64,000 nucleotides of DNA from Catenulispora sp. GP43. Its GTDB lineage: Bacteria; Actinomycetota; Actinomycetes; Streptomycetales; Catenulisporaceae. Position 1 is the stretch's first letter, and every line of letters begins with the position of its first letter. The translations under genes were made by a program, and so were the position numbers. The DNA lies in assembly GCF_041260665.1 (NCBI RefSeq), contig NZ_JBGCCT010000011.1:248001-312000 (forward strand), written 5' to 3'. The notes below the pieces were generated by a model. The model worked only from the letters and a program-made list of their open reading frames with translations. It did no database searches and was not told the DNA's origin. Shown one piece after another: positions 1-7,506 of this stretch.

Positions 1-2854
1 TGCCGTCCTCGGCGACCCGGAAGGCGGCGCGCACGCCGGTGCCGTCAGGCCGGAAGTCCGCCCACACCAGGCGCCGGACGAGGTGGCGCAGCAGCGGATG
101 GCCGACGAAGTACTCCTCGAAGTCCGTCTTCGTCCAACGGCGGCGCGCGACCATCGCCGACTCCAGCCGGATGATCTGGTCGCCGGCCAGGGTCCGCACG
201 TCCTTCTTCAGGCCGCTGAATCGCTGGTAGGCGGCCGGGGCCAGCTCGGCGTCGTCCTTCACTCCGGGCTTGGGCAGGGACTTCAGACGCTTGCCGCCCT
301 CGTCGGCGACACCGGGCTTGAGCTGCTCGTCGAAGAAGACCCGGAACCGGCGCGGGCCGTAGTCCAGCTCCATCGAGCCGGAGGCGTCCAGGCCGAGGTC
401 CGGGACGAGGCGGTCGCCGAGCTGGTCGCGGGTCAGGCGCAGCTCCCTGGCGATGAAGTCGACGCGCTCCTGGGCGCTCTCCTTCAGCCCGCGGAACTTG
501 CCCTTCTGCGCTATCCCGTAGAGGTGGAGCAGCGCGGTGTCGCCGCCGATCGCGGTCAGCACGTCCAGACCGGCGACGGCCCGGGAATGGCCGCCGTCGC
601 CGGGCCAGACCCGGATCAGCGGGGACAGGCGGCGCACGGCCTCGGCGCCGCCGAACCAGCGCAGGCTGTCCATGGCGAACGACTGCTTCGCCGGATGGTC
701 CGCGATCTGCCAGTTCTCGAACAAGCCCCAGGCGAAGTCCTCGAGGGAGCGGGTGTCGCAGAGTTCCTTCACCGTCTCCAGCGCCGGATAGGGGTTCTCG
801 GCGGTGGAGACCATGAGCATCCGCACCACGTTCCGCACCGCCGCCGGCGGAAGCGCCTCCTTGCGGCCGGCCAGCAGCAGCTGCGGCAGGCCCTCCGGCT
901 CGGCCCAGCCCGGCACGTCCGGCATCGTCTTCGGGAGCCCGGCGACCAGCGGATCCTGGGCGAGCAGCTGGACGACGCCGGCCTCGGCCTCGGCGCCGTA
1001 GGACGCCGCCTCGGTGTGGACCCCGTCCTGGAATCCCGCGGCGACCAGGAAACGCAGCGCCGCCTCGGCGGCCTGGCGGGTCCGGCCCGCCTTGCCGAGC
1101 GCCGCGGGTATCAGGGTCCGGGCGGCCAGGGCCGGGTGCCGGCGCAGCCAGGCCTGCGCCGGGGCGCGCAGCGTCTTGAGCCGCAGCCAGTCCGCGGCCA
1201 GCGGCGCGATCTCGGAGCAGGCGAACGGCAGCAGCAGCTCAGCGTTCTCCACCGGGCTGCTGCGCACCGCGCTCATCACCGCCGGGAACGCGTCGATGCC
1301 GAAGCGCGCGGTAGCGGTGCTGCACCAGGCGAGGGCGTCGTAGGAATAGCCGGACGTGAGATTGCGCAGGGCCTGCCGGGCCTGCTTCTCCGGGGCCCGC
1401 ATGACGATCACCATGAGCTGGTAGGCGTTGCGCCGGCCCAGGGCCTTGGCCAGGCGCTTGTCCCAGTTCTCGTCCTCGCGGTGCGCCACGCCGAGGGTGT
1501 CGGCGCGCCAGTCCTCGCGCTCCTGGTCGTTCAGCCACCGGACCTCGCTGCTCGAAGGCGCGGCCAGATCCCTGATCACGACCGGCTTGACCGTCTCGCG
1601 CTCCCGCTCCCACGGCGGCGTGGTCAGCAGGTCCGGCACCGTGCCGGCGGCCGCGGCGGGCAGCGGCGCGGCCAGGCCGCCCACCAGCTTCTCCACCCGG
1701 GTCCGGGCCTGGCCGGCCAGGTGCGGGACCACCGCGCGGGCCGCATCCGGCCGGCTGCCCACGGTCAGCCGCAGCACGCGCTCGACGGGGGTGCGCGCGG
1801 CCGGCTGGTCCGGCGCCGCCTCGGCGAGCAGCCGGACGCCGCGCTCCGGGAACCGCCGCGCGGCCTCGGCCAGGACGGCCGCGGTGCCGCGGTAGGCGAG
1901 CTGGCCGAGCAGCGCCAGGAAGGCGGCGTCGCTGTCGAAGCCGGCGAGCAGCCGCTGCACGCGCTGCCTGGCCTCGACGCCGTCCCAGTAGTCCTCGGCC
2001 CAGTTCGCGATCGCCGGGATCAGGTCCAGCCCGACGGTGGCGGCCATGGTCGCGGTCGCCGCCGAGCACAGCCGCAGCGCGTCGGCGTGCACCCACTTGG
2101 TCAGCCGCTCGGCCTGGCCCGGCGTGCTCACCGCGCCGATCAGCAGCCAGGACGCCAGCCCGTCGCGGACCTCCCAGCGGCGGCCGATCGGGCCGGTGAC
2201 GTCCGCCTCGACCCAGTCGACACGCTCGGGGAACAGGAAGGAGACGAAGATGTTCCGGACGTCGGACGGGTCTCGCAGAGCGATGGCCTCCTCAAGCGCC
2301 GCGGCGTAGTCCCCGTCGCCCGCAGCGGCCAGGTGGCGGCGCATCCGGGCGGCCATCGCGAACCGCTCCTGCGCGTGCACGGCGTCGTGGTCCAGGCGGC
2401 GCAGGGCCGGAGTCTTCTGGCCCTTACGCTGGATCCAGACCCCGAAGCCGCCGAGCTGGCCCGTCGCGGAGGTGGCGAACGGGATGCCGCGAGCGGCGAC
2501 CCAGGCGTCGACGAGGACGTAGGGCTCGTAGTTCCTCGGGGCGTCGTAGAGGACGATCGACGCGGCGATGGCAGCCTGCTGGGACGTCATCGCGGCCAGG
2601 TCGCCGAACCCCGGCCGGCTGATGGCCTCGGCCAGGTCGGAGTCGGTACCGCTGTGCGCGAGCACCATCTCGACGGTCCGCGCCGCCTTGCCGAATACGC
2701 GTTCGAAGTCGGCGACGGCGCCGCCGGGGATCGCGACGGCCCCGGCCGCGCTCGCCGCCTTCCCGTCGCGGCGCGGTATCACCAGCGCCCGGGGGTCGAA
2801 CCGCCTGTCGAACAGTCCTGCGACAGCGTCCACCGGTTCCAGGACGTTCCCCAC
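1..2854 (-). CDS. DUF4132 domain protein, C-terminus cut by the left edge
   Basis: The reverse strand encodes about 951 residues beginning MGNVLEPVDAVAGLF and still open at base 1. The last visible part reads FEEYFVGHPLLRHLVRRL followed by VWADFRPDGTG, a signature of the DUF4132 family found next to WGR/MolR-type proteins. Function is unknown. The rest is a long alpha-helical, Ala/Leu/Arg-rich protein without a signal peptide or membrane segment, so it is probably cytoplasmic. The GTG start at 2854 was chosen because GGGAGG lies about 5 nt upstream and the nearest upstream ATG (out of frame) meets a stop after six codons. A 924-codon open frame on the opposite strand is a GC-rich shadow. The gene is divergent from the GGDEF-EAL gene. 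Confidence 0.8.
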   Translation of the reverse strand, partial: MGNVLEPVDAVAGLFDRRFDPRALVIPRRDGKAASAAGAVAIPGGAVADFERVFGKAARTVEMVLAHSGTDSDLAEAISRPGFGDLAAMTSQQAAIAASIVLYDAPRNYEPYVLVDAWVAARGIPFATSATGQLGGFGVWIQRKGQKTPALRRLDHDAVHAQERFAMAARMRRHLAAAGDGDYAAALEEAIALRDPSDVRNIFVSFLFPERVDWVEADVTGPIGRRWEVRDGLASWLLIGAVSTPGQAERLTKWVHADALRLCSAATATMAATVGLDLIPAIANWAEDYWDGVEARQRVQRLLAGFDSDAAFLALLGQLAYRGTAAVLAEAARRFPERGVRLLAEAAPDQPAARTPVERVLRLTVGSRPDAARAVVPHLAGQARTRVEKLVGGLAAPLPAAAAGTVPDLLTTPPWERERETVKPVVIRDLAAPSSSEVRWLNDQEREDWRADTLGVAHREDENWDKRLAKALGRRNAYQLMVIVMRAPEKQARQALRNLTSGYSYDALAWCSTATARFGIDAFPAVMSAVRSSPVENAELLLPFACSEIAPLAADWLRLKTLRAPAQAWLRRHPALAARTLIPAALGKAGRTRQAAEAALRFLVAAGFQDGVHTEAASYGAEAEAGVVQLLAQDPLVAGLPKTMPDVPGWAEPEGLPQLLLAGRKEALPPAAVRNVVRMLMVSTAENPYPALETVKELCDTRSLEDFAWGLFENWQIADHPAKQSFAMDSLRWFGGAEAVRRLSPLIRVWPGDGGHSRAVAGLDVLTAIGGDTALLHLYGIAQKGKFRGLKESAQERVDFIARELRLTRDQLGDRLVPDLGLDASGSMELDYGPRRFRVFFDEQLKPGVADEGGKRLKSLPKPGVKDDAELAPAAYQRFSGLKKDVRTLAGDQIIRLESAMVARRRWTKTDFEEYFVGHPLLRHLVRRLVWADFRPDGTGVRAAFRVAEDG

Positions 2855-3044
2855 TAGCCCTCCCAAGCCGTCATGCGCGCCCGAATGGCCAGAACCATAG
2901 CGAGGCAAGCCGACAGGGGTGGCAGAGTCCGGCGACCGCGGGCCCGGAGCGTGGGCCCGGCGTGGGGCGGCACGGGCCGGCGCGGGTCAGAACCGTGCCG
3001 CGGGCGTCATCCGCACGTAGCCCTCAAGTTGCTGACCCGTTCGG

Positions 3045-5324
3045 GTGCATGATCCCCTCGAACGTATGGCGCTCCGGTTCGCGGCATTCATGGCGCTGTG
3101 GACCGTCTTCTACTACTCGGTTCCCAGTTTGCACCTGCTGACCTGGACCGTGATCGGCCTGGGCGGGGTCGGCGCGGTGCTGGTCGGCGTCCGCCGCTAC
3201 CGCCCGCACACCCCGCAGGCCTGGTACCTGCTGGCCGGGGCGATGCTGACGCTGGTCAGCGGGGACACCGCGTACAACCTGCTGACCGACGTCTTCAACC
3301 AGGTCGAGCCGTTCCCGTCGGTGGCCGACGCCATCTATCTGCTGACCTATCCGCTGGCCGCCGGCGGGTTGTTGCTCATGGTGCGGCGGCGCAGTCCACT
3401 GCGCGACCGGGCGGCGCTGATCGACGCCGTCATCCTGAGCACGGCCGCGGCGCTGCTGCTGTGGGTCTACATCATCACCCCGACCGTGGACAACGGGGGG
3501 CAGTCCTGGGTGAGCAGCGCGGTGTCCATCGCCTACCCGCTCGGGGACGTGATGCTGCTGGCGGTGACCGCGCGCCTGGCCACCGGCGGCGGGCTGCGGG
3601 GGCCGGCGGTGCGGCTGCTGCTGCTCGGCGTGGTCGGGCTGACCGGGTCCGACGTCGCCTACGCGCTGGTCCGGCTGTACGGCACCTGGCACGTCGGCGG
3701 CCCGGCGGACCTGGGCTGGGTGGTGTTCTACATCTCCTGGGGCGCGGCCGGGCTCTCGCCGTCGATGACCGAGCTCACCGAGCCGGTGGCCGGCAGCCGG
3801 CGCGGCGCGGACAGCGCGCGGGTGATCCCGCTGGCGGTCGCGGCCCTGGTCGCGCCGACCGTCCTGATGATCGAGGCGCAGCAGGCGAACCTGCGCGACG
3901 GCCCGGTCATCGCGGTGACCTCGGCGCTGATGTTCCTGCTGGTGCTGCTGCGGCTGTATCTGGCCGGCCGGCAGACCCGGGAGCTGGACAACCGCGCGCA
4001 CACCCGGGCCATGCTGCGCGAGCTGAAGTACCGCGCCTACCGGGACTCGCTCACGGGCCTGGGCAACCGGCTGCGGTTCCAGGACCGGGCCGAGCGCGCC
4101 CTGGCCCGGGCCCAGGACTGCGGCGGCGTGGCGGCGATGCTGCTGATCGACCTGGACAACTTCAAGGAGGTCAACGACACCCAGGGGCACAAGGTGGGCG
4201 ACGAGCTGCTGGTGGCCGCGGCGTCCCGGATCGCCGAGTCGGTGCGGCCCGGCGACCTGCCGGTGCGCCTGGGGGGCGACGAGTTCGCCGTGCTGCTGTC
4301 CGACGGGGCCAGCCAGGGCGCGGCCACGGCCCTGGCCGAACGCCTGATCGGGGTGCTCGCCGAGCCGTTCCGGCTGTCCGGGGCGCCGGTGATGGTGCGG
4401 GCCAGCATCGGGGTGGCCACCAGCCCCGGCGGGGCCGGGGGGACCGAGGAGGTGCTGTTCCGCAACGCCGACCTGGCGCTGTACGCGGCCAAGGCCGACG
4501 GCAAGGGCACCTGGCGGCTGTTCGACCCGAGCCTGTACGACGCCGCGCTCCAGCGGCTGGCCCTGCGCACCGGCCTGGACCGGGCCCTGGCCGTCGGCGA
4601 GTTCGAGCTGCACTACCAGCCGATCGTGGACCTGCAGGGGCCGGTGCGGGTGGCCGGGTATGAGGCGCTGGTGCGCTGGCGGCACCCGAAGCTGGGGCTG
4701 CTGTCCCCGGGGAACTTCGTGCCGGTGGCCGAGGAGACCGGGCAGATCACCCCGATCGGCGCGTGGATCCTGCGGCGGGCGACCGCGGACGCGGCCGCCG
4801 CCGGGTTCGGGTACGTGGCCGTCAACGTCTCCCCGCACCAGTTCGGCGACGGCGGCTTCGTCGACACGGTGCGCGCGGCGCTGCGCGCGGCGGAACTGCC
4901 CGCGCACCGGCTGACCGTGGAGATCACCGAGAACGTCTTCCTGCACGAGGCGACCGCCAACGCCCTCATCGACCTGCAGCGGCTGGCGCTGCTCGGGGTG
5001 CGGATCGCCATCGACGACTTCGGGACCGGCTACTCCTCGATCGGGTACCTGCGGGACCTGAAGTTCGACGTGATCAAGGCCGACAAGTCGTTCGTGGACA
5101 ACATCGCCGACAAGAAGGACCACGAGCGGCTGCTGCGGGGGATCGTGCACGTGGCCAGGACGATGGACATCTCCGTGGTCGCCGAGGGGGTCGAGACGGT
5201 CGGGCAGCGCGACCTGCTGCGCGACATGGGGTGCGCCTACGCGCAGGGCTTCCTGTACTCGCCGGCGGTGCCGCTGGCCGAGACGGCAGCCGTGCAGGCC
5301 GCCATAGAGATGGGAGAGAGCTGA
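3045..5324 (+). CDS. membrane-bound GGDEF-EAL bifunctional c-di-GMP protein
   Basis: 759 residues. Residues 1-310 form about eight hydrophobic segments (a membrane sensor of unknown ligand). The GGDEF domain follows, with an intact GGDEF at 410-414 and an RxxD inhibitory I-site (R401-D404) exactly five residues before it. The EAL domain has GYEALVRW (EAL at 540-542), DDFGTGYSS (657-665), IKADKSF and VVAEGVET. All signature residues expected for diguanylate cyclase and phosphodiesterase activity are visible, so the protein could make and degrade c-di-GMP; which dominates cannot be read. The stop codon overlaps the next start (TGATG), so translation is coupled to the PLP enzyme. The start is uncertain: no good ribosome site precedes ATG 3045, and ATG 3066 is an alternative. 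Confidence 0.93.
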   Translation: MHDPLERMALRFAAFMALWTVFYYSVPSLHLLTWTVIGLGGVGAVLVGVRRYRPHTPQAWYLLAGAMLTLVSGDTAYNLLTDVFNQVEPFPSVADAIYLLTYPLAAGGLLLMVRRRSPLRDRAALIDAVILSTAAALLLWVYIITPTVDNGGQSWVSSAVSIAYPLGDVMLLAVTARLATGGGLRGPAVRLLLLGVVGLTGSDVAYALVRLYGTWHVGGPADLGWVVFYISWGAAGLSPSMTELTEPVAGSRRGADSARVIPLAVAALVAPTVLMIEAQQANLRDGPVIAVTSALMFLLVLLRLYLAGRQTRELDNRAHTRAMLRELKYRAYRDSLTGLGNRLRFQDRAERALARAQDCGGVAAMLLIDLDNFKEVNDTQGHKVGDELLVAAASRIAESVRPGDLPVRLGGDEFAVLLSDGASQGAATALAERLIGVLAEPFRLSGAPVMVRASIGVATSPGGAGGTEEVLFRNADLALYAAKADGKGTWRLFDPSLYDAALQRLALRTGLDRALAVGEFELHYQPIVDLQGPVRVAGYEALVRWRHPKLGLLSPGNFVPVAEETGQITPIGAWILRRATADAAAAGFGYVAVNVSPHQFGDGGFVDTVRAALRAAELPAHRLTVEITENVFLHEATANALIDLQRLALLGVRIAIDDFGTGYSSIGYLRDLKFDVIKADKSFVDNIADKKDHERLLRGIVHVARTMDISVVAEGVETVGQRDLLRDMGCAYAQGFLYSPAVPLAETAAVQAAIEMGES

Positions 5325-6580
5325 TGGCGCGACACGAAGTATGGGCGGAGCTGGCCCGGCTGAAGGACACCACGCGGTTCTACGACGCGGTCATCGAGGA
5401 GCAGGACCGCGCCGAACCCCGGCGGATCCGGATCGGCGACCACTGGATGTCCGACTTCGCGTCCTGCAACTACCTCGGCTTCGACGTCGACCCGGAGATC
5501 ATGGCCGCCCCGGCGGAGCTGATCGCGAAGTGGGGGACGCACCCGAGCTGGTCGCGGCTGCTCGGCAACCCCCGGCCGTACCTGGACATCGAGGACCAGC
5601 TCACCGACCTGATACAGGCCCCTGACACCCTGGTGCTGCCGACGATCACGCACATCCACATGACGGTGATCCCGGTCCTGGCCGGCAAGGGCACGGTGTT
5701 CTGCGAGGCGCAGGCGCACCGCACCATCTACGACGGCAGCTCGGTGGCCCGCGGCAACGGCGCCACGCTGCACCGCTGGCGGGCCACGGACCTGGGCGGA
5801 CTGGCCGTGGCGCTGCGCAAGGCGCCCAAGGACCTGCCGCGCCTGGTGTGCATGGACGGCATCAACAGCATGACCGGCAACGAGCCGGGGCTGGCGGGGA
5901 TCGCGGACATCTGCCGGGCCGAGGGCGCGCTGCTGTATGTGGACGACGCGCACGGGTTCGGCGTGATCGGCGAGCGGTCGGCGGCGGAGACCTCGCCGTA
6001 CGGGGCGCTGGGCAACAGCATCGTGCGGCACCTCGGGGAGACGTACGAAGGACTGGTGCTGGTCGGCGGGTTCTCCAAGGCCTACTCGTCGCTGCTGGCG
6101 TTCCTGGCGCTGCCGACCCAGATGAAGGAGTACCTGAAGTTCGCGGCGGCGCCGTACCTGTACTCCGGGCCGTCGCCGACGGCCTCGCTGGCCACGGTGC
6201 TGGCCGGCCTGAAGGTGAACCGGGAGCGCGGCGAGGAGATCCGCGGCCGGCTGTGGCACAAGACCGCGCAGGTCATCGACCACGTGCGCAAGCTCGGGCT
6301 GTCCACCCCGAACACCAGCGGCTTCCCCATCATCGAACTGCCGGCGCGGCAGGCCGCGGACATCGACGAGATCGCCTCCGTCCTGTGGGAACGCGGCATC
6401 TACGTCACACTGGCGGCATACCCGCTGGTGCCGCGGGACCAGGCCGGCTTCCGGGTCCAGGTGACCGCGGCGAACACCGATGAGGAGATCGACCAGTTGA
6501 ACGCGGCACTGACCGAACTGGAACCGCTGCTGCGCAAGGCCGAGCACCGCGGCGCCGGCCCGGGGACATCAGGGAGCTGA
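5324..6580 (+). CDS. alpha-oxoamine-synthase-like PLP enzyme (fold type I aminotransferase)
   Basis: 418 residues. The PLP-binding lysine is K252 in GGFSKAYSS, and the cofactor aspartate/histidine motif is DDAHGFGVIG (207-216). The N-terminal SCNYLGF and the overall order match the alpha-oxoamine synthases (BioF, KBL, HemA, serine palmitoyltransferase, CqsA), which condense an amino acid with an acyl-CoA. The usual G-(G/S)-R...H segment is altered to SWSRLLGNPRPY, so it is not a textbook BioF, and no biotin genes are near. The start ATG overlaps the stop of the GGDEF-EAL gene by one base, and the gene is followed after 1 nt by the MgtC-like gene. The product is therefore probably a small molecule linked to signalling or membrane functions; the substrate is unknown. 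Confidence 0.85.
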   Translation: MARHEVWAELARLKDTTRFYDAVIEEQDRAEPRRIRIGDHWMSDFASCNYLGFDVDPEIMAAPAELIAKWGTHPSWSRLLGNPRPYLDIEDQLTDLIQAPDTLVLPTITHIHMTVIPVLAGKGTVFCEAQAHRTIYDGSSVARGNGATLHRWRATDLGGLAVALRKAPKDLPRLVCMDGINSMTGNEPGLAGIADICRAEGALLYVDDAHGFGVIGERSAAETSPYGALGNSIVRHLGETYEGLVLVGGFSKAYSSLLAFLALPTQMKEYLKFAAAPYLYSGPSPTASLATVLAGLKVNRERGEEIRGRLWHKTAQVIDHVRKLGLSTPNTSGFPIIELPARQAADIDEIASVLWERGIYVTLAAYPLVPRDQAGFRVQVTAANTDEEIDQLNAALTELEPLLRKAEHRGAGPGTSGS

Positions 6581-6581
6581 T

Positions 6582-7100
6582 GTGCACCTGCACCTGGAGA
6601 GCCTGAGCCAGCTGGGGCGCCTGTCGCTGGCCTTCATCCTGACCTACCTGCTCGGCTTCGAACGCGACCTGCGCGGCTCGCCGGCCGGGGACCGCACGTT
6701 CTCGCTGATCGGCGTGGGCAGCGCCATCATCGCCGTGCTGGCCAAGGACGGCAACGCCCCCAACGCCCTGGCCGGCGTCATCACCGGCGTCGGCTTCATC
6801 GGCGCCGGCGTGGTCTTCCGCCCGAACCTGACGATGTCCGCGCGCTGGCACCTGATCGACACGGTCAAGGGCGTGACGACGGCGGCCACCATCTTCGCCG
6901 CCGCCGCGATCGGCGCCGCCGCCGGCTACAGCCGCCTGCTGCTGGCCACCAGCGGCACCGCGCTGGTGCTGCTGGCCCTGGAGGTGCGGCACATCCCGCT
7001 GCTGAAGTTCGCCGACGGACGGCGGTGGGCTTCGCGGTTCGCGAACGACGATGCGGTGCTGCCGGACCCGGCCCGGCAGGCTGAGGGGCAGGACTCCTGA
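6582..7100 (+). CDS. MgtC/SapB family membrane protein
   Basis: 172 residues with four to five hydrophobic helices and the MgtC motif LLGFERDLRGSPAGDRTFSL near residues 24-43, followed by a conserved glycine-rich GVGFIGAGVVF. MgtC-like proteins are inner-membrane factors linked to survival in low Mg2+ and to modulation of the ATP synthase; the role in this organism is inferred only from family membership. The GTG start at 6582 has AGGGAG 5 nt upstream, inside the end of the preceding gene, and lies 1 nt after its stop. It therefore forms a three-gene translational unit with the GGDEF-EAL and PLP-enzyme genes. Confidence 0.88.
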   Translation: MHLHLESLSQLGRLSLAFILTYLLGFERDLRGSPAGDRTFSLIGVGSAIIAVLAKDGNAPNALAGVITGVGFIGAGVVFRPNLTMSARWHLIDTVKGVTTAATIFAAAAIGAAAGYSRLLLATSGTALVLLALEVRHIPLLKFADGRRWASRFANDDAVLPDPARQAEGQDS

Positions 7101-7156
7101 GGCACCGCCCGCGCGGCCGGCGGCGAGCCGGAACCCGCCGCCCGCCATCAGCGCTC

Positions 7157-7447
7157 TTACGGCACGTCCACCCGGTACGGATCGTGCTCGGTCAGCAGCT
7201 TGTCCAGCCGCGCCTGGTCGACCCGGCCGACCAGCTGCGCCTCGTCCTGCTTGTCCCGCACCACCTTGGCCAGCGTGATCGCCGAGGTGATGGTGTACAG
7301 CAGGCCCAGGCCCAGGAAGGCCCGCTCCCAGGCGTTGACCGGGAGGTAGCAGATGCCGACGACGGTCGCGCCGGCGGACACGATGAACGAGGCGACCGCC
7401 TGGAAGTAGTACGCGGCCGTGTTCTTGTTTGCCAGTGGCGTACTCAT
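7157..7447 (-). CDS. YiaA/YiaB-type two-helix membrane protein
   Basis: 96 residues with two hydrophobic segments (about 16-38 and 44-62) carrying the YiaA/B-like stretch SAGATVVGICYLPVNAWERA, then a short charged tail. The family is of unknown function, with a stress-associated inner-membrane location in enterobacteria. ATG at 7447 is the only reasonable start; the ribosome site is weak. It lies 59 bp downstream of, and on the same strand as, the receptor kinase gene, so the two may be co-transcribed. Confidence 0.8.
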   Translation of the reverse strand: MSTPLANKNTAAYYFQAVASFIVSAGATVVGICYLPVNAWERAFLGLGLLYTITSAITLAKVVRDKQDEAQLVGRVDQARLDKLLTEHDPYRVDVP

Positions 7448-7481
7448 GCTTCGATGATGCCGCCGCCGCGGTCATCGATCG

Positions 7482-7497
7482 TGAGTACGGGTACTCA
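7482..7497. promoter_or_regulatory. 16-bp palindrome between kinase and YiaA/B genes
   Basis: TGAGTAC-gg-GTACTCA is a perfect inverted repeat with 7-bp arms and a 2-bp centre, placed between the stop of the kinase (7507) and the start of the YiaA/B gene (7447). A further half-site GTACTCA overlaps the YiaA/B start codon (7440-7446). It could be a repressor operator for the downstream gene or an mRNA hairpin; the regulator is not identifiable. Confidence 0.45.
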
Positions 7498-7506
7498 TCC
7501 GCGTGC

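Noticed and set aside
83-2857. 924-codon forward open frame at the left end
   Set aside because: The reverse strand carries a recognisable DUF4132 protein over the same stretch with a proper start; the forward frame is an Arg/Gly/Pro/Ala-rich shadow caused by GC bias.
3024-5150. 708-codon reverse open frame opposite the GGDEF-EAL gene
   Set aside because: His/Arg/Gln-rich composition without domains, fully opposite a gene with intact catalytic motifs.
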